In this document: piece after piece, positions 1 to 14,800 of the stretch
Layout of the letters: each line of letters starts with the position of its first letter
How positions within the stretch are numbered: the first letter of the stretch is position 1
Source of the DNA: Petrosia ficiformis
Lineage: Eukaryota; Porifera; Demospongiae; Haplosclerida; Petrosiidae
Direction: 5' to 3'
Assembly (NCBI GenBank): GCA_947044365.1
Contig: OX345652.1
Location: 4,585,374-4,649,373, forward strand
DNA length: 64,000 bases
Position numbers and translations under genes: made by a program
The notes under the pieces: model-generated
What the model was told of the DNA's origin: nothing
Database searches by the model: none
What the model saw: only the letters and a program-made list of their open reading frames with translations

Positions 1-1625
1 ATAATATTATCTGTTAGAACCATGAGCATTTTAGTATTCTCTCAAAATTCGAATTTTTACCCTGAACTATAGCCTTGGTATTGATTTTTTCATTGCAAAA
101 TCAGTCGTTTCAAATTGAACCGAAACTGTTTCTAGAGTTAGATAATGATGTCCTTATTATGTTTACAAAGTGGTTTTGATCAATAATATTATCTGTTAGA
201 ACCGTGAGCATTTTAGTATTCTCTTGAAATTCGAATTTTACCCTGAACTATAGCCTTGGTATTGATTTTTTCATTGCAAAATCAATCATTTCAGATTAGT
301 GCGAAATGTTTCCTAGAGTTAGATAATGATGTCCGTATTATGTTTCCAAAGTGGTTTTGATCAATAATATTATCTGTTAGAACCGTGAGCATTTTAGTAT
401 TCTCTCAAAATTCGAATTTTTACCCTGAACTATAGCCTTGGTATTGATTTTTTCATTGCAAAATCAGTCATTTCAAATTGAGCCGAAACTGTTTCTAGAG
501 TTAGATAATGATGTCCTTATTATGTTTACAAAGTGGTTTTGATCAATAATATTATCTGTTAGAACCGTGAGCATTTTAGTATTCTCTCAAAATTCGAATT
601 TTTACCCTGAACTATAGCCTTGGTATTGATTTTTCATTGCAAAATTAATCGTTTCAAATTGAGCCAAAACTGTTTCTAGAGTTAGATAATGATGTCCTTA
701 TTATGTTTACAAAGTGGTTTTGATCAATAATAATTATCTGTTAGAACCGTGAGCATTTTAGTATTCTCTCGAAATTCGAATTTTTACCCTGAACTATAGC
801 CTTGGTACTGATTTTTTCATTGCAAAATCAATCATTTCAGATTAGTGCGAAATGTTTCCTAGAGTTAGATAATGATGTCCGTATTATGTTTCCAAAGTGG
901 TTTTGATCAATAATATTATCTGTTAGAACCGTGAGCATTTTAGTATTCTCTCAAAATTCGAATTTTTACCCTGAACTATAGCCTTGGTATTGATTTTTTC
1001 ATTGCAAAATCAATCATTTCAAATTGAGCCGAAACTGTTTCTAGAGTTAGATAATGATGTCCTTATTATGTTTACAAAGTGGTTTTGATCAATAATATTA
1101 TCTGTTAGAACCGTGAGCATTTTAGTATTCTCTCAAAATTCGAATTTTTACCCTGAACTATAGCCTTGGTATTGATTTTTTCATTGCAAAATCAGTCATT
1201 TCAAATTGAGCCGAAACTGTTTCTAGAGTTAGATAATGATGTCCTTATTATGTTTACAAAGTGGTTTTGATCAATAATATTATCTGTTAGAACCGTGAGC
1301 ATTTTAGTATTCTCTCAAAATTCGAATTTTACCCTGAACTATAGCCTTGGTATTGATTTTTTCATTGCAAAATCAGTCATTTCAAATTGAACCGAAACTG
1401 TTTCTAGAGTTAGATAATGATGTCCTTATTATGTTTACAAAGTGGTTTTGATCAATAATATTATCTGTTAGAACCGTGAGCATTTTAGTATTCTCTTGAA
1501 ATTCGAATTTTACCCTGAACTATAGCCTTGGTATTGATTTTTTCATTGCAAAATCAATCATTTCAGATTGAACCGAAACGTTTCCGAGAGTTAAATAATG
1601 ATGTCTTTATTATGTTTACAAGTCT
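1..1625. repeat. ~182-bp satellite array, nine units
   Basis: Nine head-to-tail copies of an AT-rich unit of about 181-183 bp. Units begin near 1, 183, 364, 546 and 727 and continue to about 1620, where similarity stops. Two sequence classes can be told apart. The common class has a CAAATTGA...CTGTTTCTAGAG segment and CCTTATTATGTTTAC. The minority class (units 2 and 5) has CAGATTAGTGCGAAATG and CCGTATTATGTTTCC. The last unit is a degraded intermediate. The array touches the left edge, so its full length is unknown. No ORF of note lies in it. Confidence 0.95.
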
Positions 1626-1670
1626 TGTTATTATGAACAATAGAAGATTACATGTACATGTATTGTACTA

Positions 1671-2292
1671 TTAACCTTGTACAGCTAAATGTGCTAACTT
1701 AGATACACCTCCAGGATATCTCAAAAGTTTCTTCACATCCACTGATTCTATATCAATCTCACATCTCCTCTTCTCTTTAATTTCATCAATATTGGTCTCT
1801 TTCTCCAGACTAAATCAAGTGCATGTTTGTGTATTAAATATCACATGACAGTCAAATGACTTACTTTGAAGCTACAAATTGAGATGGAATGTATTTTCCT
1901 TGGAGTGGTTCATTATCACCATCTGTGGACTTAGGATGAAACTCCACCCCTTTTCGACTAATACATATACATATATAAATACTGGATGGTATATAGTATA
2001 TATTAGTCCCATGTACCTCAATACTGAATGAGTATTTGTATTAAGCTGTTTATATAATAAATCTTTCAATGTGGTCTGAGTAGTAGTATCTTTATCACTT
2101 TCCAAAGGACCGTCGTCATCATCTGGGTATCTTAATTCAAAAATAACATAACATCACATACTATACAACGAAGACTCACTGTCTGTGTTTCCTCTTTCTA
2201 CTATTAACTGAAATTATAGATAATATAATTATATATATATATATATATACACCACCTTACCTTGCATATTGTACAGCAAAGACCACACCCAT
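1671..2292 (-). CDS. small unrecognised protein, spliced
   Basis: Predicted spliced gene on the minus strand. The last three exons are clear. One begins near 2130 and carries a DDDDGP acidic stretch and QTTLKDLLYKQL. A second (about 1873-1933) reads QGKYIPSQFVAS and ends at GT-AAGT. The terminal exon contains EIKEKRRCEIDIESVDVKKL and ends in LAHLAVQG followed by TAA at 1671-1673. Frames join across GT/AG junctions. A short first exon starting at ATG 2292, and a tiny second exon rich in R/K/H, are plausible but less certain. The product is about 120 residues, charged, with no signal peptide, membrane segment or known domain. It lies tail-to-head between the satellite and the tetraspanin gene, on the same strand as the latter. 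Confidence 0.55.
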
Positions 2293-2627
2293 TTATAACA
2301 GTTAATTATTATATCTATAATTATAATTACAAAAATGAGCAAGAGGTTTTTAGAATAGGAAAGACAAGTATAAACACAGTTGGAGAGAGAGAGAAATATT
2401 TAGTTCATTAAATTATTATAACACATCCATTCTGCTGAAGGCAGTGATAATAATTATAAAATAAAGATATATATTATATATATTGTTTTTAAAAACCTAC
2501 TAACAGCAGACTATATAACAGTAAACATATGTAATTAAAAACCTAACGTATTATTATATATAAATGTACAGGAAGCAAGATTAACGGGTTTCATGTACGT
2601 ATGAGGAGAATGTGTAAAATGGGATAC
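2293..2627. other. short intergenic gap, AT-rich
   Basis: This separates the tetraspanin stop codon from the small gene downstream of it on the same strand. It contains low-complexity AT sequence, and a TATA dinucleotide run at about 2228-2250 lies just inside the neighbouring gene. I see no ORF or RNA here. Confidence 0.6.
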
Positions 2628-4495
2628 TCAAAGTTTAGCAACTTGTTTCTGGAAGTTTTTATCTTTCTGATTTTTTTGTTTCAGTACTTTCAAAGCTTTT
2701 TGTTCTTTACGTACATCAATAGCTAGCCCAGAGGTAAGGAGTATATTAATCAGCTGGAATACCAGTAACCCTATTCCTACGCCAGCGATGTAATATAAAT
2801 ATTGCTGAATGAAGTTCTCCAGTGCTTGAATACATCCTGTATCATATATTCCTAGCCTCTGCTGGTCAAACTATGTATAGAATGATTAATGAATATGAAT
2901 TATATCTCTCTATATATCTATTTATCTCTACCTCTTCCGATTGGTTGAGGGCTCGATATCCACATTGTATATTGATAACCTCATCCTCACCTTCTGGCTG
3001 TAATTAACAAAATATGTGTATATAATTATGACATAGTTTTTCTGAAAATAATTCTGATCAAATCCTTATATTTAATCACTTCCTATTCTAACATTTTGTA
3101 CAGGAAGTCAATGAAATTTGGTATCCAGGAAGTGCTACTAAAAGGCTTCTTAGATACCAAATTTCATTTACTTCCTGTACAAAATGGTGGAATGACAAGC
3201 AGTGTAAAGGTAAGCATTTCAGCAATATTATTTTGCAGTAAAGCATGCACAATAACTATTAATAATTGTAACGTACTGGTCTACAACAGGAGAATGGAAC
3301 ACTGCATCTCTGATACGCTATACTGGAACAGTTGAAATAAATATTTAATTGCCAGTCATCTGGGCCTTCGGCTCCACAGCATTCAAACTATAAAAGGGCA
3401 TTAAATAGAATAGTGGGTGTGGTTATTAAAATACGTACATATTGCTGTGTAAAGTCTATGATATCCTGTAGATCTGCATCATCATAGTACATTACAATGT
3501 ATTCCTCTATCTGACCTTGAAATCTGTTACGAGCCTTCATAGATATATATTATACATTTTGTAATATATATGTCACATGACTAGTGGCCTTGCCTACTTA
3601 CACCATCTTGTTGTAAATAGATGTACACACCAAGTCCAATCTCAACGACTACAATAATTGACATGACGATACAATACTATGAGGAGGGGGAGGAGGAAGA
3701 GGGAATAAGAGGAGAAGGAAGAGGAAGAAGAGTGGGAGGGGGAGGAAGAGGGAGAGAGGGAATAGGAGGAGGAGGAGGAAGAGGGAGAGAGGGAATAGGA
3801 GGAGGAGGAAGAAGAGTTGGAGAAGGAGGAAGAGAAGGAACAGGAGGAGGGGAAGGAAGAGTGTGAGGAGGAGGAAGAGGGGAAGTGAGAGGATGAGAGA
3901 GAATGTAGAAGAATAATAAAGGAGATAGATATTGAGAGGATAAGAGAAATCTAAAGACTTACAATCACAAGGAGAAAGAAGATTTCTCTAAGTGCTCCAA
4001 GACAACCACAAAAGCCCAGAATAAACATGACAGTACCCAGAATGATTAGTATGATACTGGGACTAGCCAAGATACTACCTAGACCGATATCATTAAGTGT
4101 TCCTGCCTCACTCAGAGCAAATGCACCAGCTGCAAGAAGAGCACACCCTAGGAGCTTTGAAGTAATAAAATATACAATAAATTTCTGCATATCAGACACA
4201 AGACATGATATATACAGAACAGGAAGGGAGTAGCCAGTGGGCCAGTCAGGCAAGTCTTACCAATATTTGAGAGCTTCAATCATTGCAAATACCCTAAACA
4301 CCTTACCTGATAGCAGAAAGACTCTCAGGCTGACTTTCTGGCTATATACAGTTTTCCTGACCACAGAAAAACTACTTTCTCCCTCCCTGTAGAGCACATG
4401 TAATGATTTACCCAGACAAGAAAGTTCATCACAAATAGAGCAAATTTGATGAACAGGTTACACCAACCAAAATCATTTTCATCTCCATACGCCAT
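2628..4495 (-). CDS. tetraspanin
   Basis: A four-transmembrane tetraspanin encoded by seven exons. Tetraspanins organise membrane microdomains by binding integrins, receptors and each other. Exon 1 (4412-4495, 28 codons) gives a short cytosolic head with FGWCNLFIKF entering TM1. Exon 2 (3963-4154, 64 codons) holds the end of TM1, TM2 and a GFCGCLGALRE loop. Exon 3 (about 3602-3675) is TM3 with the typical glutamate (VVVEIGLGVY). The large extracellular loop follows. It has the family hallmark CCG in FECCGAEGPDDW (exon near 3272-3390), then CSVPFSCC and a further Cys in NIQCGY. The last exon carries TM4 and a lysine-rich tail, with TGA at 2628-2630. Every junction is in frame with GT/AG. The start lies 143 bp from the EIPR1 start on the other strand. 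The subfamily was not assigned. Confidence 0.9.
3091..3190. repeat. foldback element, GAAATTTGGTATC family, copy A
   Basis: A near-perfect inverted repeat inside a tetraspanin intron. The left arm reads TTTTGTACAGGAAGT, then ATGAAATTTGGTATCCAG. The right arm returns as AGATACCAAATTTCAT, then ACTTCCTGTACAAAA. The loop is about 20 nt. Related copies occur near 10050, 53462 and 57203. Confidence 0.85.
3675..3945. repeat. purine-rich GGA/GAA low-complexity tract
   Basis: About 270 bp of nearly pure purine on the plus strand, built from GAGGAAGAGG and GGAATAGGAGGAGG variants, within a tetraspanin intron. The glycine/arginine-rich ORF read across it is a composition artefact. Confidence 0.85.
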
Positions 4496-4638
4496 TTCGA
4501 TAGATAGATAGATAGAGGAAGTGTCCTTTCTGGTTCAAAGAGAATGTCCAAGAAAGTATTTGACTGTGGATTAGTGTGGAATGCAATAATTTCAATATTT
4601 CTACCGTAAATATTTCTAATTACTAGTGTAAACAAAAA
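4496..4638. promoter_or_regulatory. shared divergent promoter, tetraspanin / EIPR1
   Basis: Only 143 bp separate the two start codons, which face away from each other, so both 5' regions must lie here or overlap into the genes. It contains a short GATA run (about 4499-4516). I see no clear TATA box. Confidence 0.5.
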
Positions 4639-6951
4639 ATGGTTGAACAAACTCCAGAAATATATGGCCTTGAGTTTCAGGTAATTAGAAATACAGTACA
4701 TGTCATTTAATAAGCTCTTTCTTCAATATAGAGTAGAGCTTTGGCTACCAGGGTAGGAGAAACTGAGAAAATTCAATTTCTCTGTGGAACATTAACTATT
4801 CGTAATGAAAATCAGGTTGTCCATCCATTATCTCAATATCTTTTATGTATTTCATGCACTTACAGGTACATCTGGTTGACTATGATGAAGAGACGGGAGT
4901 CCTGAATAAAATGATGTTTCCTTATCCAGCTGGAGAAATATGGTATTCATTAAAAGTCTCATTCCCAGACTTGGTCTGAAGAGAGAATGGGAATGAGTCT
5001 AGTACACATAATCTGTTATCCTTTTTCTTTACTGTAGGGACATATCTTGTAGCTACACTGATAAAGACATTATTGTGATTAATCATGGTGGTATTGAAGA
5101 AGGACAATATGTCCGTCATTCTAATCTCCTGCGTATAAAAGGAGGAGACCCAGACGAGACAGACTTAGGCTTTCTTGAACCTCTAGGAACTTTTGATACA
5201 CCGAATGCAATACAAAGGTACAAATATGTATGTATGTAGCACTATGTATGTATGTGTATCTATGTATCTTATGTATATACATACACAATTGTGTTTGTAG
5301 GTATAATTATATGCAAGTACTTATGTATGTATGTATGTTTATATGTACATGTATGTATACTTGTGTATGTATGTATGTACGTATGTATGTGTGTATGTAT
5401 GTATGTATGTACCTTTGTATGTATGTATGTATGTACGTATGTATATATGTGTGTATGTATGTATGTACTTGTGTATGTATGTACGTACGTATATGGATGG
5501 TATGTAAGTGATAGTTTATCTTCTCCATCTTCTTGTAGATCAATATGGCATCCAGGTGGATCACACTCACAAGTTGCAACAATGGATGACAAAGCTTCAT
5601 TGTGTTTGTGGACTATAGAAGGTACGGCTAAACCACAAGAGATGAACAAGATTCAGCTAGACTCAAAAGGACGTGTGTGTCATACAGCAGTCTGCTGGAG
5701 CTCTCATCATAACTATACTCAACTATTAGTATCAGCAGATTCTACTCTGTACTCATGGGATACTAGAACTAATATGTAAGATAATCAATCATACAACCAT
5801 CCTCCATAAATCCATTCGTCCATTAATCCATCCATTTTTCTATCTATTCATCCATTGATCCATCCATTCTTCTATTTATTCCTTCCGATGCATTCTTCTA
5901 TCCATTCATCCATTGATCCATCCATTCTTCTATCCATCCGAAATCCATCCATTCTTCTATCTATTCATCCATTGATCCATCCATTCTTCCATCTATTCAT
6001 CCATTGATCCATCCATTCTTCTATCCATTCCTCCTACATAGATCCATCCATTCATCCATTCTTCTATCTACTCCTTCCTCCTTTCATCCATTACAGAAGT
6101 AGACAGCTATTAGATCATCACCATGGCCCGTGTGTCAGAGATATAGATTGTAATCCAAACAGACCTTACTATTTCGTTTCTTGTGGTGATGACTGTGGTA
6201 TTCAATTCTGGGACTGGCGTAAATTGGATCACCCTCTTCTAACTCGTCAAGACCATTCTCACTGGGTGTGGTCAGTGCAGTATAACTTATTTCATGATCA
6301 GCTTATATTGAGTGGTAGCAGTGATAGTCAGGTAAGCTGCTCCCATTATTCTCTCCCAATTAAAATTCGTTTTTTTAGGTATTATTAACAAGAGTAGCGA
6401 GTATAGCGTCAGAACCTTTGAGACACATGGAAGATGAGGATGGTCCTGAGCCTCAGTGAGTTTCAGCAAAATTAGAAGTTTGTATTTGTTACTATAAATA
6501 GATACACGTTCGCTTCTATAATTATAAAACCACACCTAATCCTAACTGATACTACGATAATATAATAATGACATTAATCACATGACTTAAGAAACACCTG
6601 CCTCATTCCTAATCTAGTTGTGATTGAGAATGCGACCATGGTTGACTATATCATATTACTTGCATGTTCCCATTCTTTCATCCCTGTTCCCATTTTTCCA
6701 TCCCCATTCGAGAATGAGACCAGAATTTTGGTTAACTTATTATAAAATTCTCATGTTCCCATTCTTTCATCCCCATTCCCAGACCACAAACTGATGAAGT
6801 AATAAGCAGATATGAAGAACATGAAGATAGTGTGTATGCTGTTAAATGGAGCTCATCCGATGCATGGGTATTTGCCTCGTTGAGTTATGACGGGAGACTA
6901 GTCATAAACCATGTACCATCCAACGAAAAATTTTCTATATTAACTTCATAA
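4639..6951 (+). CDS. EIPR1: EARP/GARP-interacting WD40 protein EIPR1 (TSSC1)
   Basis: A WD-repeat protein that binds the EARP and GARP tethering complexes. In other animals it is needed for endosome-to-Golgi retrieval and dense-core vesicle biogenesis. Eight exons give about 367 residues (human 387). Exon 1 encodes IYGLEFQ, the family N-terminus. Later exons give YPAGEIW, then [20 protein letters not shown], a [11 protein letters not shown] segment matching the human [43 protein letters not shown] and finally [14 protein letters not shown]...[11 protein letters not shown]. These are consecutive WD blades in the order seen in the human protein. The stop TAA is at 6949-6951. All junctions are GT/AG. 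Intron 4 contains a long ATGT array and intron 5 a CATC array. Identity is strong from the C-terminal signature. Confidence 0.93.
5222..5505. repeat. ATGT tetranucleotide array
   Basis: About 280 bp of ATGT with scattered substitutions, inside an EIPR1 intron. The [12 protein letters not shown] ORFs in it are artefacts. Confidence 0.95.
5795..6095. repeat. ATCC/TTCT imperfect array
   Basis: Imperfect units of the type CCATTGATCCATCCATTCTTCTAT (about 40 bp higher-order period) fill the EIPR1 intron between the exons ending near 5775 and starting near 6098. Confidence 0.85.
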
Positions 6952-7477
6952 TGTAATGTAAAATATATAATACATAATTAGGGGCGTGGCTTGTCAAAGG
7001 CTATCCAATTGTGTGTTATATTCAATACTGTTGCAAAAAGAGTAATCGTAGACTCATGCGCCTCAGCACTTGATCAAACGTATCAGAGATGTTATCAAGT
7101 GTTACCATCTTGTACTTACAAAATGATGGGATATATTAAAAGGTTCTAAACACATTGTGTGACGTGCAACAGTACATGGCGTCATACATTCACTGTTGCA
7201 CATTACATAAACAGTAGTTAACTATAACTCATTTTAGTAAGGTATTGTAACTCTACAGGTCTACTGTAATTAAAGAATAATGGGCACTTTTAGTTAGTAA
7301 CTAAAACTAAAGCCTAATATTATTTTAGTTAACTAAAGTGGGTGGTCATTATCGTCGTACTAAAACAACACCAGAGGGACCTCAGTATAAAACCTCCTAC
7401 TGAATTTCAACATTCATAAATTCACTGTTAAGTGATACACATGCAACGAGTTATATAATCATGTATTAGTGTCTTAA
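6952..7477. other. convergent intergenic region EIPR1 / RUVBL2
   Basis: This lies between two convergent 3' ends, so it should hold both polyadenylation regions. About 7215-7345 is a diverged member of the AGTTAACTATAACTAAAAC palindrome-rich repeat family, also seen near 18170, 40309 and 63037. I see no coding exon. Confidence 0.6.
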
Positions 7478-10495
<3,018 letters not shown>

Positions 10496-10552
10496 CCCTC
10501 CAAATTTACAACACGTGGTTAGTGATGACCACGCCCACTGCCACACCCATTT
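10496..10552. promoter_or_regulatory. 57-bp bidirectional start region, RUVBL2 / ACAD8
   Basis: The RUVBL2 ATG (complement of 10493-10495) and the first ACAD8 ATG (10553) are divided by only 57 bp, with GTGATGACCACGCCC-like sequence between. There is no TATA box. Either both 5' UTRs are extremely short or the transcription units overlap. Confidence 0.55.
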
Positions 10553-11384
10553 ATGAAAATGTCTGCTGCAGTTAGATTGTTATTTCGTCATAGTAGACAA
10601 GTAAATCTATTCTCCAGACATGCTTCAATACTCACAGGCAAAAGTTTAGATGGTAAGAAACAGTCAACGAATTATGAAAATGATATATACAATTATAATA
10701 TACTAAATTGTAAATTTTACTAATGAGTTATGTCACGTGATCAATATGAACTGTACACAGCATCTTATGGTCTTACTGATGAACAGAAAGAATTTCAAAA
10801 AGTTGCGTTGGATTTTGCTGAGAATGAGATGAAACTGAATATGAGAACATGGGATGAAAAGGTATGTACTTATCAATGAGTATATAACAATACCATGTGA
10901 CAGTCATGTGACTAAATTTGCAGGAAATATTTCCTGTAGATACATTAAGAAAAGCAGCAAGTCTAGGATTTGGAGGTACAATGTATATCAATAACAAATT
11001 AACTCCTTATCATTAATTCATCTTCCATATCAATACGTAAAGTAGACATACATATATACTATACATACATACATACTAACATACATACATACATAGTACA
11101 TATATACATACACACATACATACATACATGCATGAGTGTACACACACACACACACATATATTGTTATTTTAAGGTGTATACATTCGTGAAGATGTTGGTG
11201 GTTGTAATCTCTCTAGACTAGACTCTTCAGTGATATTTGAATCTCTTGCAACTGGTTGTGTGAGTACAACAGCTTATATCAGTGTACATAAGTAAGTCCC
11301 GATGTCAATGTGTGTGTACATGTGTGTGTGTGTGTGTATGTATGTATGTGTATGTATGTATGTATGTATGTATGTATGTATGTA

Positions 11385-11417
<33 letters not shown>

Positions 11418-11777
11418 ATGTATCTCCATATGTATATCACTATAGTATGTGTGCCTGGATGATAGATAAATTTGGTAATGATGATCAAAGACGTAGAGTA
11501 GTTCCAGATCTTTGTACAATGGACAGGTTTGCCTCTTATTGTCTTACTGAACCATCTGTAGGAAGTGATGCAGCTAATTTGGAAACCAAAGCTGTCAAAC
11601 ATGGAGACCAGTATATATTAAATGGATCAAAGGTTAGTTAAAGGATGAACGTAAAACTCAATCAATTCATTCATGCATCTATTAATTCAACTATCTATCT
11701 ATTCATCCATCTATTCATCCATCTATTCATCCACTATTCTGTCCATCCATCCATCTAGTATTTACCTATCTACCTCC

Positions 11778-11808
<31 letters not shown>

Positions 11809-14800
11809 CTGTCTATCCAGTCATTCATTAGTGGAGCAGGAGAATCAGGTATATATGTTGTAATGGTTCGTACAGGAGAGAAGGGCTCTAAAGGTATCTC
11901 TTGTTTAATGGTGGATGGAAACACACCTAATATGAGTTTAGGGCGTAAGGAAAAAAAGGTTACTCAATATAATACAATGTACTACGTAAAGGTCCATGTT
12001 TGACATTATGAATTGATGAAATATTTACTATTAAACTCTAGGACCTCTAAGTATCCAGCCTTTTTGTGCACTGTTGTTCTATTTAATGCCCACAAGTGTC
12101 TTGAAAGATAAATTTTATTTTTATAATTATATTCATTATCTAGGTAGGTTGGAACTCTCAGCCAACACATATAGTCACATTTGAAGATTCACCAGTACCA
12201 GTATCAAACTTAATAGGAAGAGAAGGAGAGGTAAGGAGAAGGGACACTGGGAGGGAGGCAGGAAGGAAGCCAAGGAGAGGACAAGGGCAGAGAGGGGGGC
12301 AGGAAGGAAGCCAAGGGGAGGACAAGGGCAGAGAGGGAGACAGGAAGGAAGCCAAGGAGAGGACAAGGGCAGAGAAGGCAGCTGGAAAGAAGCCAAGAAA
12401 AGGGTAAGGGCTGGCGGGAAGGAAGCCAAGGGGAGGACAAGGGCAGAGATAGGGGATAGGAAGGAAGCCAAGGGGAGACAAGGGCAGAGAGAAGGGGCAG
12501 AAAGGAAGCCAAGGGAAGGACAAGGGCTGGCGGGAAGAAAGCCAAGGGGAGGACAAGGGCAGAGAGAGGGTGGCAGGAAAGAAGCCAAGGGAAGACAAGG
12601 GCAGAGAGAAGGGGCAAGAAGGAAGCCAAGGGAGGGACAAGGGCTGGCGGGAAGAAAGCCAAGGGGAGGACAAGGGCAGAGAGAGGGTGACAGGAAAGAA
12701 GCCAAGGGGAGACAAGGGCAGAGGGGAGGAGGACAAGGGCAGAGAGAAGGGGCAGGAAGGAAGCCAAGGGAGGGACAAGGGCTGAGAGAGGGTGGCAGGA
12801 AGGAAGCCAAGGGAAGGACAAGGGGGAGGTAGGTAGGAAGCCAAGGGAAGAACAAGGGCAGAGAGAGGGGGGGTATAAAGGAAGCCAAGGAAAGGACGAG
12901 GGCAGAGAGAGAGTATGAAAGAAAGGACAAGGGCAGAGAAAGGGGAGGGTTAGGAAGGAAGCCAAGGGAAGGACAGGGGCAGAGAAAGGGGGGTATAAAG
13001 GAAGCCAAGGGAAAGACAAGGGCAGAGAGGGGGAGGGGCCAAGGGCAGAAGAGAGGGGTATGAAGGAAGCCAAGGAGAGAGGGGGGTAGGAAGCTAAGGG
13101 AAGGACAAGGGCAGAGAGCGGAGGTATGAAGGAAGCCAAGGAGAGAGGGTAGGAAGCCAAGGGGAGGACAAGGGCAGAGAGAGGGGGTATGAAAGAAGCC
13201 AAGGGAAAGGCAAGGGCAGAGAGGGGGAGGGGTAGGAAGGAAGCCAAGAGAAGGACAAGGACAGAGAAGGGGGGTGTGGGGTAGGATGGAAGCCAAGGGG
13301 AAAGAAAGGGGGCAGGAAGCCAAGAGAAGGACAAGGACAGAGAGAGGGGGTATGAAGGAAGCCAAGGGAAGGACAAGGGCAGAGAGAGGAGGGTATAAAG
13401 GAAGCCAAGAGGAGGACGAGGACAGAGAAAAGAATTGACTTTATGCTAATCTCATTTGTTAGGGATTCAATATTGCAATGAAAGGATTAAATGGAGGGAG
13501 AATAAATATTGGTATGTAAATAAATAAAAGGGAGACTATATGTTATATTAAAACTGTTATATTTAAATGCTCAAATTTTCCAATGCCAAAGAAGTACAGT
13601 GGAACACCTCTATTCTGGACACCCTTGGGACAAATATAAGTGTCCTGAATACAGGGGTTTTATATTATAAAGCACATTTTGGGACATTAGTAAGTGTCCT
13701 GAATACAGGGGTGTCCTCATTTCAGGGGTGAATTTATATTATAAAGCACATTTTGGGACATTAGTAAGTGTCCTGAATACAGGGGTGTCCTCATTTCAGG
13801 GGTGAATTTATATTATAAAGCACATTTTGGGACATTAGTAAGTGTCCTTAATACAGGGGTGTCCTCAATAGAGGGGTTTCCCTATATATATCTTGTATTG
13901 TTTATTATAGCTTCATGTAGTCTTGGGGCTGCCTGGTCAGCTATAGAACTAACAACACAATATATGAAAGAGAGATGGGCATTTGGACAACCTTTAGAAC
14001 AGTTTCAGGTCATTATATTTCCATTGTACCATCCATTCTTCATATATATCCTTATTTCCATCTATTAGTCTAATGTTCCATCTTTCCATTACTTGAACCA
14101 CCCTTAGTCCATTGTTCCATCCATGGTTTCAACCATTAGTCTATTGTTTCATCCATTGTCATCGTTAGCTCTATTAATTAAAAAAACTAATGGATGGTAC
14201 AACAGATGGAACAATGGACTAATCGATGAAACCATGGATGGACTAATGAATGGTACAATGGATTAATAGATGAACAATGGACGATGGTACAATTATTGTA
14301 CCCTCCATTAGTCATTGTTCCATGACTTAGTTCTACCATTACCTCAATTGTATCATCCATTGTTCTATCCTCCATCTCATTAGTTCTTCCATTAATAGTA
14401 TATCCATTAGTCCATTGTGGCTCCTATTAGCTTATCTAATTTGTCCATCTGTCTTCACTATACAGTATTTAAGATTCAAAATTGCAGAAATGGCTACTGA
14501 TCTAGTTGCGTCTCGTCTAATGGTGCGTCAGGCTGCTCATTCACTGGATACGGAAGAACCAGCCCATGTTGCTCTATGTAGTATGGCAAAGCTATTTGCT
14601 ACCGACAAGTGTTTTGATATTTGTAATGATGCTTTACAGCTGCATGGAGGATATGGATATCTAAAGGACTATGCTGTACAACAATATATGAGAGATTGTA
14701 GAGTACATCAAATATTAGAAGGTAGAGCATTAAGTACAAGTAGTAGTGTCAGTTGAGTACAAATGGCATATTGGTAGAGGAATGACCTAGAAAACCAAGT

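Noticed and set aside
1..1625. Possible CRISPR array (regular ~182-bp repeats)
   Set aside because: The repeats are contiguous with no unique spacers, and the DNA is clearly eukaryotic. It is a satellite.
3621..3866. 81-codon glycine/arginine-rich ORF
   Set aside because: Composition artefact of the GGAGGAAGA tract in a tetraspanin intron.
12158..13408. Minus-strand ORFs of 104-396 codons rich in [15 protein letters not shown] repeats
   Set aside because: They lie entirely in the purine minisatellite of an ACAD8 intron, are open in several frames, and show only the repeat's composition.
14415..14756. 113-codon ORF with an N-terminal hydrophobic leader
   Set aside because: The leader is intronic. 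The true ACAD8 exon starts at the acceptor before YLRFKIAEM (about 14466) and ends at the donor near 14720.
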